Assembly (NCBI GenBank): GCA_013388675.1
Contig: JACAEW010000049.1
Location: forward strand, 1 to 39,416
Reading direction: 5' to 3'
Length of the DNA: 39,416 nucleotides
From: Syntrophaceae bacterium
GTDB lineage: Bacteria > Desulfobacterota > SM23-61
A program made the translations under genes and the position numbers. The notes under the pieces are model-generated. The model was not told where the DNA came from and made no database searches. It saw nothing but the letters and a program-made list of their open reading frames with translations. Shown in pieces: positions 9,297 through 19,702 of the stretch (positions are counted from its first letter, which is position 1; every line of letters begins with the position of its first letter).

Positions 9297-9658
9297 CCCC
9301 GAATCCATGTTTAAGATGACATCCCGCTCCATCGCGGACGCACTTGGGTTACGGCCTTAGGCGAGACTGTTTCAAGACAATGGGGAAAAGGGTTTTTTCA
9401 AAAGAAGTGGAGTTAACCAGGGGCCTCGACGAGAGCCAGCCAACAGCTGCCTTGGTTCCCCAATCGGGGGTCCAAAAAACTCTGATCTGCCCACCCAACC
9501 CGCCCTTTTGTTGGGAATGGATTCGTTTAAGACGGCCGCCCGCTTCCTCTAACTGGCCGCCGTTGACTTGGTCCTTAAATGTTCCTTTTATTTTTGACCC
9601 ATCCAGTTAACTTGTAAATCTTCCACCTCCCCTTTTCGTCGGGCGCTGCAAAAAAGGT
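9297..9658. other. Intergenic stretch with no supported gene
   Basis: The ORF at 9344-9610 has no ribosome-binding site and no recognisable sequence. Base composition falls toward the PerR promoter at its right end. No hairpin terminator for the upstream J-protein gene was found. Confidence 0.5.
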
Positions 9659-9687
9659 TTGACAAAAGAATTATCTGGAATTATTCT
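9659..9687 (+). promoter_or_regulatory. Sigma-70 promoter of the perR-katG region
   Basis: A perfect TTGACA (9659-9664), 17 bases, then TATTCT (9682-9687). The -10 lies inside the repeated operator-like sequence, so a bound repressor would block polymerase. Confidence 0.75.
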
Positions 9688-9704
9688 TAATTAAGAATTA
9701 TTCT
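9668..9704. promoter_or_regulatory. Putative PerR/Fur operator: three GAATTAT boxes and a palindrome
   Basis: GAATTATCT (9668), GAATTATTCT (9678) and GAATTATTCT (9695) form direct repeats. TTCTTAATTAAGAA (9684-9697) is a perfect palindrome. The AT-rich dyad resembles PerR/Fur boxes and covers the -10 of the promoter before a PerR-like gene, so negative autoregulation is the simplest reading. Confidence 0.65.
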
Positions 9705-9750
9705 CCTTAACCAATGGGTGGAGAAAACCGGACCGGCGAATTGAGAAAGT

Positions 9751-10209
9751 ATGATCGAGCCTAAAAACCGCCTGGAAAGCATGCTCAAAAAATTAAGAGG
9801 GCGTCAATTCCGAATCACCCCTCAGAGAACTGCGATTTTGAAGGTTTTGGTTTCCAGCATTGAACACCCAACCGTGGAACGAATCTATGAACAGGTCAAA
9901 GCGGATTTTCCAACCACAAGCCTTGCAACGGTGTATAAAACGGTTACCCTCCTCAAAGAACTCAATGAGGTCCTGGAATTAGGGTTCCCCGAAGGGAGCA
10001 ATCGGTATGATGGCCAAAAACCCTATCCTCATCCTCATGTCATTTGCATTCAATGCAAAAAAATCGTCGATCCCGATCTAAGCGGTTTGGCCGATATGAC
10101 CTCCGAACTGAAACAGGAAACCGGTTTCCAAATTATTACCCATCGCCTGGATTTTTTTGGGGTCTGCCCCAGCTGTCAGAAGAAATATAATCAGAAGAAA
10201 TGTAAATAG
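9751..10209 (+). CDS. perR: Fur-family peroxide-sensing repressor, PerR-like
   Basis: A 152-residue winged-helix repressor with a C-terminal metal domain. RITPQRTAIL and SLATVYKTVTLL mark the DNA-binding half. The regulatory-site ligands of PerR can be matched: His39, Asp87, His94, His96, and Asp107 in KKIVDPD, where Fur has Glu. Structural zinc would be held by Cys99/Cys102 and Cys139/Cys142. The ending HRLDFFGVCPSC is also PerR-like. In PerR proteins, Fe-catalysed oxidation of the His ligands by H2O2 releases DNA. The adjacent catalase-peroxidase and the operator before this gene support a peroxide response. The gene is visibly more AT-rich than its neighbours. Confidence 0.88.
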   Translation: MIEPKNRLESMLKKLRGRQFRITPQRTAILKVLVSSIEHPTVERIYEQVKADFPTTSLATVYKTVTLLKELNEVLELGFPEGSNRYDGQKPYPHPHVICIQCKKIVDPDLSGLADMTSELKQETGFQIITHRLDFFGVCPSCQKKYNQKKCK

Positions 10210-10314
10210 GGGTCCTGGATGTTTTCCGTTTTTAGGGATCATAGCGGTCATGAAATTGCCATCATCATTGCATCCCGGTTAGCTAGATGGGCAGCGAAAC
10301 ACCACGATTCATAG

Positions 10315-12552
<2,238 letters not shown>

Positions 12553-12584
12553 GGTAGCCCAACCAACCGGTTCCAGCGGGCGGC

Positions 12585-13958
12585 TTACCGCCGCCGCTGG
12601 ACCGGAACGTTCAATCGCCCCGACCCCGCCTCGAGATTTTTTTCTTGGATGAAATCCTCGATTACTTGCTTTAGGGTGGTCTTTCCCCAATCCTCCACTC
12701 GGTAGGACACGCGAAGCACCGGCTGCGGGATTTGAATCAGGCGGGAGAGGTCTATGGGGGTCGCGACGAGCACCAGGTCGCAGGGAGTGGCCCGGATGGT
12801 GCCTTCCAGGTCTTTGAGCTGCTCGGGAAAATATCCTTGAGCCGGCAGGGTTTGGTTTAAGTGGGGATAGGCTTCGAAGACGGCTTGCAGCGATCCCCGG
12901 GCAAAGGGCCGGGGGTCCACCAACTCCGCTGCGCCGCACTGGCGGGCGGCGAGGGCCCCGGCCCCGTAAGGCATTCCGCCATGGGTCACGGTCGGGCCAT
13001 CCTCCACGACCAGAACCCTCTTTCCCTTGATTTTCTCCCCTCCCTCCACATAGATTCGGGAGGCGGTTTGCAGGACCTTGGCTCCTGGATTCGCAGTGGA
13101 GATCGAGGCTAGGAGGCGGCCTACCGCTTCCGGAGTCGCAGTGTCCACTTTGTTGATCACTAAAACCTTGGCTCGAAGATAGTTGACCTCTCCGGGGTGG
13201 TAAAGGCTTTCATGACCCGGGCGGTGCGGGTCGAGAACGACGATCTCCAGGTCCGATCGGTAGAAGGAGAAATCGTTATTCCCCCCATCCCATAAGATTA
13301 CCCGGGCTTCCTTTTCCGCGGCGCGCAGAATCGCCCCATAATCCACCCCCGCATAAACCGTGATCCCCTTCACCACCAGGTGTTCATACTCTTCCCTTTC
13401 CTCGACGGTGCAGGCATACCGGTCCAAGTCTTCCATCGTCGCAAACCGCTCCACCTTCATTCGATTCAGGTCGCAGTAAGGCATGGGATGACGAATGACC
13501 ACGGAGCGAATTCCTCTTCCTTGCAAAATTTCCCAGACCCTTTCCGTGATTCCGCTCTTGCCGCAACCGGTCCGGACCGCGCAGACCGAGATCACCGGAA
13601 CTTTGGACCTGAGCATGGTTCGGTCCGGCCCCAGAAGGACAAAATCGGCCCCCAAGGACAAGGCTAAGGACGCTTTGTGCATCACTACCTCGTGGGGGAC
13701 GTCGCTGTAAGCGAAGATGACCTTTTGGACCTTTTGTCCACGGACGATCTCCGCGAGCCTTTCTTCGGGAAAGATGGGGATCCCGCGGGGATAAAGAGAA
13801 CCGGAAAGCTCGGGGGGGAAAATACGGTTTTCGATTCCGGGAATTTGAGCGGCGGTAAAGGCGACGACTTCCGCGGTTAGATCGTCCCGGAAGCAGACTT
13901 GAAAATTATGAAAATCCCTTCCCGCCGCACCCATGATGAGAATTTTGGTTCGCTTCAT
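12585..13958 (-). CDS. Cyclic 2,3-diphosphoglycerate synthetase-like / COG2403 predicted GTPase
   Basis: Starting at the ATG at 13958 (MKRTKILIMGAAGRDFHNF), the 457 residues match the length of archaeal cyclic 2,3-diphosphoglycerate synthetase. The N-terminal Rossmann-like segment is followed by a P-loop variant VRTGCGKS (128-135), ILWDGGNNDF (221-230), VINKVD resembling an NKxD motif (267-272), and VVEDGPTVTHGGMPYG (317-332). Bacterial members are annotated as COG2403 GTPases or cDPG synthetases; cDPG itself is known mainly as a solute of thermophilic methanogens, so the bacterial role is open. The longer ORF-track start (14069) adds 37 residues overlapping the upstream gene end and is not preferred. 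It lies downstream of an alcohol dehydrogenase gene, probably in the same operon. Confidence 0.75.
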   Translation of the reverse strand: MKRTKILIMGAAGRDFHNFQVCFRDDLTAEVVAFTAAQIPGIENRIFPPELSGSLYPRGIPIFPEERLAEIVRGQKVQKVIFAYSDVPHEVVMHKASLALSLGADFVLLGPDRTMLRSKVPVISVCAVRTGCGKSGITERVWEILQGRGIRSVVIRHPMPYCDLNRMKVERFATMEDLDRYACTVEEREEYEHLVVKGITVYAGVDYGAILRAAEKEARVILWDGGNNDFSFYRSDLEIVVLDPHRPGHESLYHPGEVNYLRAKVLVINKVDTATPEAVGRLLASISTANPGAKVLQTASRIYVEGGEKIKGKRVLVVEDGPTVTHGGMPYGAGALAARQCGAAELVDPRPFARGSLQAVFEAYPHLNQTLPAQGYFPEQLKDLEGTIRATPCDLVLVATPIDLSRLIQIPQPVLRVSYRVEDWGKTTLKQVIEDFIQEKNLEAGSGRLNVPVQRRR

Positions 13959-14078
13959 CGAAGGCTCAACCTTTCTTCCTGGCATGGCCTCGTCGGGGCA
14001 ATTCCTGAATTGCCCCTGCATCCGGGTTCTCCCCATAAAAAGGCGACCCAACGGCTCGCCCCCCTGCATGGGGGAATT

Positions 14079-15077
14079 CTACCCGAGCTTTACCAGCGGC
14101 TTCAGGGTCTTTCCGGCGCAGAAATCGATGAACGCCTCCTGCAGTTTTTCCAGGGGAACGATGGGAGAGATCATCTGCCGGTAATAGCCGGCGCGCGCCC
14201 GGAATAGGTCTATGAACTCCGCGGCCATCCCGATGGGAAAATAGAAGGAATGAACGATGGAAAAATCTTTCCGCCGCCACTTGATATGGGGCTGGATGAT
14301 CCAGGGGTTCGGACTCTGGCCAAAAAGGACCACGCATCCCCCCGGCTCGACTAAGTCGAACACCAGGTCCCGGCCGGCCTGCTGCCCGCTGGCCTCCACC
14401 ACCAGGCTGAATTCGCCCCGGGGATTAATTCCTGCCGGGTCTATGGCCTTCGCCCCCCACCCAAGGGCCGCCCCCATTCGCACCGGGGCGGGGTCATAGG
14501 CATAGACATTTCCTTCCATCCCCAGGCTGGATAGGATGTGGAAGCTGCCCAGGCCCAGGGGCCCCAGCCCGACCACCGCAGCCCTGCCCGAGCGGGCCTG
14601 CGAGTCCAGGGCCCGCAGGCCATATTTTACTCCGTAGGTGGCCGTGCCGATCGTATCCAGGATCAAAACCCCTTCCGCATCGGAGATGTCCGGGGGAAGT
14701 TCAATCAGGCAGGATGCCGGGACGGTGACATTCTGGGCATAGCCCCCCGGCCGGTTGAAACCAATCTGGCCGCCCAGAACGTTAATGCAGCGGTTGGTCT
14801 CCCCTACCCGGCAAAAGCGGCACTGCCCGCAATAAGGATGGATGTAAACCGCCACCCGGGCCCCTTCGGGGGCGGTTGCCCCGGGGCCGTTCCTTCGGAC
14901 TATGCCCGTCAATTCATGACCCGGAGTATTTTGCGTACCGTTGTGAAACAGGCGTTTGTCCGATCCGCAAAGGCCGCAGTAGCTGGTTTGCACGAGGACT
15001 TCTCCTGCCCCCGGTTCGGGAATCGGCGCCGAGACGATCTCGATCTTATCCCCGCCCTGGAAGACGGCTTTCAGCAT
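14079..15077 (-). CDS. Zinc-dependent medium-chain alcohol/polyol dehydrogenase
   Basis: A 332-residue member of the MDR superfamily. The catalytic zinc region has CGLCGSD and GHE; the structural zinc loop has CGQCRFCRVGETNRC. The nucleotide-binding fold is seen as AAVVGLGPLGLGS, after which YAYDPAPVR suggests an Asp that would favour NAD(H). The substrate could be a polyol, threonine-like compound or sugar acid. It lies about 120 bases upstream of the COG2403 gene on the same strand (13958 start), so the two may be co-transcribed. No clear ribosome-binding site precedes its ATG. Confidence 0.88.
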   Translation of the reverse strand: MLKAVFQGGDKIEIVSAPIPEPGAGEVLVQTSYCGLCGSDKRLFHNGTQNTPGHELTGIVRRNGPGATAPEGARVAVYIHPYCGQCRFCRVGETNRCINVLGGQIGFNRPGGYAQNVTVPASCLIELPPDISDAEGVLILDTIGTATYGVKYGLRALDSQARSGRAAVVGLGPLGLGSFHILSSLGMEGNVYAYDPAPVRMGAALGWGAKAIDPAGINPRGEFSLVVEASGQQAGRDLVFDLVEPGGCVVLFGQSPNPWIIQPHIKWRRKDFSIVHSFYFPIGMAAEFIDLFRARAGYYRQMISPIVPLEKLQEAFIDFCAGKTLKPLVKLG

Positions 15078-15327
15078 GGTTGAGTTTGACAGAATAGACT
15101 CCTCTCCATTTCATAGCGCTGGGGGCACGCTACCGGGCCGCCGAAGGACAGGGCGTTTTGAATATGAATCTTCGATTTTCGGCATGCATTGCCAGATTGC
15201 TGAACTTCCACGTTAGCGGGACCAGCTTTTTCATCCGGGCGAAACCCATCCTATTTCCGTCCCCGGTCTGGCATATCAGGACAACCATTCCCAGCCTTGC
15301 CTTGTGAGCGTTGGGAGCGATTAGTCT

Positions 15328-15990
15328 TTACTCATACGGAGTGGCATCCCAGGAATCCGAGAACCGCTTGAGTCCCATGGCCGTGTAAGGATTGTCGAAA
15401 GCCTCCTTGAAAACGTCGAAACCCGCAGTCACGATGTGCGCCCCGGCTACGGCCGCCTCAACGATCTGGCGGGCGTTGCGGACCGCCGCCACCAGGACCT
15501 CGGTTTTAAAGTGGTAGTTGCGGTAGATGGTCACGATCTCCTGGACCAGATGGGAGATTTCCTCCCCGTTCGCCTCTTTCCACCCCACGAAGGGGGAAAC
15601 GAAGGTCGCCCCCAGACGGGCCGCCTGCAAAGCCTGCATCGCCGAAAAGACCAGGGTCAGGTTGACCCGGATTCCTCTCTCGCTCAGGGTCCAGAGGGCC
15701 CGATACCCGGCCTCGGTTGCCGGAAGTTTAATGACGAAGTTGGGCGACATGGAAGCCAGTTTGACCGCCTCCTCCACCATGGCCTCAGCCGTCAGGTGAT
15801 GGGGATTGACTTCTACGGAAATGGGCTTGCCAGTCCCCTCGAACTCCCGGGCGATGTCCCGAATGGCTGTTAGAAAAGGTTTCCCGCTGTTGCGAACATG
15901 GCGCGGATTACTGGTCACTCCGTCGATATTCCACATATCCCGGGCATAACGGATTTCATCCGCTTTCGCACTGTCCAGAAAAAATTTCAT
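15328..15990 (-). CDS. TalC/Fsa-type transaldolase family protein
   Basis: A 220-residue class I aldolase-fold protein of the small transaldolase / fructose-6-phosphate aldolase group. It begins MKFFLDSA, has GVTSNP, and the Schiff-base Lys88 in NFVIKLPAT; the C-terminal HIVTAGFDVFKEAF is also typical. The ORF-track start at 16272 is too long: the ATG at 15990 has AAAGGAGA six bases upstream and begins at the conserved N-terminus. The usual VGR motif reads SPFVGWKEANGEE, which may change phosphate binding, so transaldolase versus aldolase activity is undecided. It stands alone, 250 bases from the alcohol dehydrogenase gene. Confidence 0.85.
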   Translation of the reverse strand: MKFFLDSAKADEIRYARDMWNIDGVTSNPRHVRNSGKPFLTAIRDIAREFEGTGKPISVEVNPHHLTAEAMVEEAVKLASMSPNFVIKLPATEAGYRALWTLSERGIRVNLTLVFSAMQALQAARLGATFVSPFVGWKEANGEEISHLVQEIVTIYRNYHFKTEVLVAAVRNARQIVEAAVAGAHIVTAGFDVFKEAFDNPYTAMGLKRFSDSWDATPYE

Positions 15991-16310
15991 TTTTTCTCCT
16001 TTTGGGCCTATGGCCGGGCATATCGGTGGCGGTCGAACACCCTGAAAATAAGAAGCTAACAACTGTGAGAGGGGACGATACCATAGCGAAATCTTTCTAA
16101 AATTATGGCGCAATTCAGTAAATCCCGCAAGCTCATCCGCCGAAATCGGGTGCTGGGGCTCCATCGCTATATGGTTAGAATTGCTGTCGGGGGCGGCCGG
16201 GCTAATGAAGCGGCGAAAGGAGATGGGGGTTATAAACCCAAGGAAGATGAAGGGCTCCCTCGGAGGGGACAAATCGGGTTATCCAATTTTTTTTATGATG
16301 ACCCTTTGGT
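15991..16310. other. Intergenic stretch with no supported gene
   Basis: The ORF at 16105-16314 (+) lacks a ribosome-binding site and resembles nothing I know. No hairpin terminator or repeat stands out. Promoter sequence for the transaldolase gene would be expected here but was not identified. Confidence 0.45.
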
Positions 16311-16778
16311 CTAATGAAAAATATGAAATTTCAGGAGAACAACCTGGTAGGTGATAATCCCCAGATAAACGAGCGTAATCCCAAAAATGGCTTTATGAAC
16401 ATGGCGGAACCGGCTGTGGAGGCATAAAAGGATCAAATTTACCGAAACGATCACGAATTTCCACGCCCAAAACTTGTCCCCGTAAACCTCGATTGCCGAC
16501 CGAACGAGCGGGTTCACCTCCCAACCCCCGCAATCCAAAATAATCAAAGTGAACAGAGAATCGAGGACATTCAGCCCAACCATCAAGACCAAAAAAAAGA
16601 GCAGGCTGGGGCCGTAACGGTCGACATAGCCTCCCTTTTCTCGATCTTCTTTTCTCCGGAAGCCCTTTCTTCGGCCCCATAAGGTATAACGGCTGAAGAG
16701 AGGAGTGGGTTGTCTCCGCCGATCCTTGAAGTTTCTTCTATCCATTTTATTTCCGAAAGCCCCTGAATTGATGGACAT
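16311..16778 (-). CDS. DUF5658 membrane protein
   Basis: The 155-residue protein has a strongly basic N-terminal half (MDRRNFKDRRR, GRRKGFRRKEDR) followed by three probable membrane segments. LLFFLVLMVGLNVLDSLFTL and the following GGWEVNPL match the DUF5658 family, in which an Asp and an E-x-NP motif sit at the membrane face. Function is unknown. The ATG at 16778 or the one at 16745 (MDRRNF) could be the start; the second has GGAAATAAA just before it and agrees better with the family. It stands alone, divergent from the GNAT gene. Confidence 0.72.
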   Translation of the reverse strand: MSINSGAFGNKMDRRNFKDRRRQPTPLFSRYTLWGRRKGFRRKEDREKGGYVDRYGPSLLFFLVLMVGLNVLDSLFTLIILDCGGWEVNPLVRSAIEVYGDKFWAWKFVIVSVNLILLCLHSRFRHVHKAIFGITLVYLGIITYQVVLLKFHIFH

Positions 16779-16903
16779 GAAATCATCCCGGGCTGCAGAA
16801 TGGATGCCAAAAAGCGAATGACCGTTTCCCTAAAATCTCGTTAATAAAAGGAAATGGTTACGAATAGATATATAAGAAGAGACGATACCTTCATGACCGC
16901 CGG

Positions 16904-16949
16904 AGTCCGGGCTATAGAGAAAAGGGTACAGAAGTGTACATGCCGGACT
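16904..16949. other. Nested inverted repeats in the DUF5658/GNAT divergent region
   Basis: AGTCCGG (16904-16910) pairs with CCGGACT (16943-16949), enclosing GTACA-GAAG-TGTAC (16926-16939). It could be an RNA hairpin or a protein-binding dyad. No U-run follows on either strand, so it is not a standard terminator. Confidence 0.35.
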
Positions 16950-17076
16950 ATGGTTTGGATTGGATAACTTTTCGCCCCGTATTCCTTCGCCTTTCCTGAA
17001 AGGCCGGGTTGTGATATTTTAAACCTGGGAATCATGCTAATATCCCCCGCAGGCATTTGTAACCGATCTTTACCGG

Positions 17077-17679
17077 GTGCGGATGGCATGGGAAATGGAT
17101 AATCTTTCCGGTCAAATCGAAATCTCCTTTGCAGATCCCGATCCAATCCGCCCTTGCGCCCCGGGTGATTTCAAAGCCATTTACGAAATCATCAACGACG
17201 CAGCGAAAGCATACCGGGGGATAATCCCTAAGGACCGGTGGAAAGAGCCTCACATGCCCCGGGAGGAACTAAAAGGAGAGATTGAGGCAGGTGTGGCTTT
17301 CTGGGGCTATCAAGAGAAAAACGAACTGCTGGGCGTAATGGGGCTCCAACCGGTTCACGATGTAACCCTGATCCGCCATTCTTACGTACGAACCGCCTGC
17401 AGGAATCAGGGAATCGGGGGAAGGCTTTTGTCCTTCCTGAAGGCTAAAACCGACCGCCCCCTTCTCGTCGGAACCTGGGCCGCTGCCGCATGGGCGATTC
17501 GCTTTTATGAAACATACGGTTTCCGCCAGGTATCTCCCAAGGAGAAAAACCGGCTGCTCGGGCGATACTGGTTCATCCCCAACCGCCAAGTGGAAACCTC
17601 CGTCGTTCTGGCCGACCCGAAATGGTTTAAGGTATTCGCGAGGGGAGAACGGGAATTCAACCTGGGTGAAAAAGATTAG
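17077..17679 (+). CDS. GNAT-family N-acetyltransferase
   Basis: About 200 residues with the acetyl-CoA binding motif A as VRTACRNQGIGGRLLSFL and the later AIRFYETYGFRQV typical of GNAT enzymes. The acceptor is not predictable. Start choice is uncertain: GTG 17077 from the track, ATG 17083 and ATG 17095 are all close together, and none has a strong ribosome-binding site. Its 3' end overlaps the start of the downstream protease gene by 14 bases, so the two are likely translated from one message. It is the first gene of a plus-strand run ending at 21543. Confidence 0.82.
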   Translation: MRMAWEMDNLSGQIEISFADPDPIRPCAPGDFKAIYEIINDAAKAYRGIIPKDRWKEPHMPREELKGEIEAGVAFWGYQEKNELLGVMGLQPVHDVTLIRHSYVRTACRNQGIGGRLLSFLKAKTDRPLLVGTWAAAAWAIRFYETYGFRQVSPKEKNRLLGRYWFIPNRQVETSVVLADPKWFKVFARGEREFNLGEKD

Positions 17680-18574
17680 CAGCATTTCTTTAAGTATCAT
17701 ATTTTTTCTTCTGGCTGGGCCTTTGATCTTCATAGCCCAAGAGGCTCTCGCCTCCCCCATCTCCCACACCTGGGTTCACGCGACTGTCCGGGTGGAGAAT
17801 GAATGGAAAAAGGGGGGAACCGGGTTCCTGGTGATCCGTAAGCTGGGCAAGAAGCAGGGAAAAGTCTTTCTGGTTACGAACAAGCATGTAATCCACCCGG
17901 ACCCGGAATCAAGGGAGAAGGCCCAGTATTTGACTCTTTTTCTGAATGTTCGGGAAACGGATGGGGCGGTGGCGGGGAAAACCTTTCAGGTTCCCCTGCA
18001 TGAGGATGACCGTAAGCTCTGGCGCGAGCACCCGAATCCTCATGTGGACGTCCTGGCCGTGGATATTACCTCGCTCATCAATAGCCAACCCAACCTTGAA
18101 AACCGAGGGGCGGATTACTCTCTCTTTGCCACTCCTCAGGTCCTTAAGGAAGAAAACATTACCGAGGGGGAAGAAGTCTTTGTTTTAGGGTATCCCCTCG
18201 GACTTTTTCACCCCCGCGTCCATTCCCCCCTGGTGCGCCAGGGGATCGTGGCCAGCAAAATCGGGGAGAGAATCCAGGTTCGATTCCGCTCCTCCTCGGG
18301 GGGCCCTCAGAGAGTAAAGATTCCCGGATTCCTCATCGATGCCCACGTTATCCCCGGGTCCAGCGGCAGCCCGGTAGTGCTCAAACCCATCATCGGTCGA
18401 AAGGTACAAGATAAAATCGAAATGGGAACAGCCACCCCTTACCTCCTGGGCATCGTCTCCGCCACGGAAACGGCGGCCATTCGCATGGAAGGGTCTGCTT
18501 TTGCAACCCTGGCCGGCCTGGGGATCGTCTTTGATACCTCCACGATCCAAGAGACCATCGAGCTTTTCTTCTAG
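17666..18574 (+). CDS. Exported trypsin-like serine protease
   Basis: With the GTG start at 17666 the protein has 302 residues and a good signal peptide (KKISSISLSIIFFLLAGPL, cleavage near ALA-S). The chymotrypsin-fold triad is visible as His74 in TNKHVIH, Asp128 in HVDVLAVDI and Ser233 in PGSSGSPV. No PDZ domain follows, unlike DegP/HtrA. The ORF-track start at 17507 lies inside the GNAT gene and is out of character, so it was rejected. The protein probably acts in the periplasm or outside the cell. It is separated from the next gene by only 14 bases. Confidence 0.85.
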   Translation: MKKISSISLSIIFFLLAGPLIFIAQEALASPISHTWVHATVRVENEWKKGGTGFLVIRKLGKKQGKVFLVTNKHVIHPDPESREKAQYLTLFLNVRETDGAVAGKTFQVPLHEDDRKLWREHPNPHVDVLAVDITSLINSQPNLENRGADYSLFATPQVLKEENITEGEEVFVLGYPLGLFHPRVHSPLVRQGIVASKIGERIQVRFRSSSGGPQRVKIPGFLIDAHVIPGSSGSPVVLKPIIGRKVQDKIEMGTATPYLLGIVSATETAAIRMEGSAFATLAGLGIVFDTSTIQETIELFF

Positions 18575-18588
18575 AAGGAGCGCCGTCC

Positions 18589-19572
18589 ATGAAAACCCCG
18601 GACTTCAAGGATGTCCTTCTTGCCCAAAGCCGGATCCGGCCCTATCTCCCCCGGACTCCCCTACACACCTACCCGGCCCTCAACCAGCTCATCGGCACCG
18701 AAGTCTTTATCAAACACGAAAATTACCAGCCCGTGGGGGCGTTCAAGGTCCGCGGGGGGATCAACCTCATCTCTCAGCTCAGCGCGGAAGAAAGGAAGCG
18801 GGGAGTGATTTCCGCCTCCACTGGAAATCATGGCCAGTCGGTAGCCTATGCGGCCGGGAAGTTCGGCGTTCAGGCCCGGATCGTGGTGCCGGAAAAGGCC
18901 AATCCGGGAAAAGTGGCGGCCATGCAGGGGATGGGAGCGGAGGTGATTTTTCACGGGGCCGTTTTTGACGAGGCCCGCCTGCACTGTGAATTCCTGGCCC
19001 AAGAGAAGGGATACCGGTACATTCACTCGGGAGACGAACCGTTGCTCATCGCCGGCGTGGCCACCGGAGTCCTGGAGATGTTGGAGGACCGGCCTGACTT
19101 GGAGGTCATTTTCGTGCCCGTCGGGGGCGGCAGCGGAGCGGCCGGGGCCTGTATCGTGGCCCGGGCGGTGAATCCGGGGATTCGGGTCGTTGGAGTTCAA
19201 TCGGAGGCCTCTCCCGCGGCCCACCACTCCTGGAAGCTGAAAAAAATGGTGGAGGCCCCCAATCGGACCATCGCCGAGGGGCTGGCCACGGGGACCGCAT
19301 TTTCGCTTCCCCAGGCGATCCTGCGGGAGCATTTAAAAGACTTCGTCCTGGTTCCTGACGGGGAGATTCTCCGGGCCATGGTATGGATGATAGAGCGCGC
19401 TCATACCCTGGCGGAGGCTGCCGGAGCCGCCCCATTGGCCGCCGCCTACCGCCTGCGGGAGAAATTGAAGGGCAAGAAAATCGGCCTCATCTGTTCGGGC
19501 GGAAACGTTTCGCTGGAGCAATTGAAACAAGCATTGGCAAATGCGGAATGCGGAATGGGGAATGCGGAATGA
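18589..19572 (+). CDS. PLP-dependent threonine/serine dehydratase-like enzyme
   Basis: A 327-residue fold-type II PLP enzyme. The cofactor Lys53 lies in VGAFKVRGG, followed by STGNHGQSVAYAA, the phosphate-cup GGGSGAAG, and near the end LICSGGNVS. It lacks the C-terminal ACT regulatory domain of biosynthetic IlvA, so it resembles catabolic TdcB-type threonine ammonia-lyase or related serine/ectoine-pathway dehydratases. AAGGAG lies 7 bases before the ATG. The last about 11 codons (ending ECGMGNAE) are made by a dispersed repeat that begins at 19540, so the native C-terminus was probably altered by insertion. Confidence 0.87.
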   Translation: MKTPDFKDVLLAQSRIRPYLPRTPLHTYPALNQLIGTEVFIKHENYQPVGAFKVRGGINLISQLSAEERKRGVISASTGNHGQSVAYAAGKFGVQARIVVPEKANPGKVAAMQGMGAEVIFHGAVFDEARLHCEFLAQEKGYRYIHSGDEPLLIAGVATGVLEMLEDRPDLEVIFVPVGGGSGAAGACIVARAVNPGIRVVGVQSEASPAAHHSWKLKKMVEAPNRTIAEGLATGTAFSLPQAILREHLKDFVLVPDGEILRAMVWMIERAHTLAEAAGAAPLAAAYRLREKLKGKKIGLICSGGNVSLEQLKQALANAECGMGNAE

Positions 19573-19686
19573 AAGACAAACCATTTCTTATCCCTATTCA
19601 ACAATCCCCCTTCTTCCTTTCCCCTTCGGATGGTTGGATGGTTCGTGTCTCCTATTCCGAATTCGGCATTCCGCAATCCGCATTTC
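19540..19686. repeat. Dispersed repeat element with inverted GCGGAATG-type arms
   Basis: The left arm (19540-19571) repeats GCGGAATG, and the right arm (19653-19686) is its approximate reverse complement, TTCCGAATTCGGCATTCCGC and onward. About 80 bases lie between. It overlaps the 3' end of the dehydratase gene and ends just before the SNase gene. The arms match elements at 29012-29098 and 33590-33690. Confidence 0.7.
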
Positions 19687-19702
19687 ATCGGGGGGGTGAT
19701 CC

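Noticed and set aside
9344-9610. 88-residue ORF before perR
   Set aside because: No ribosome-binding site, no motif, and it overlaps nothing that supports translation.
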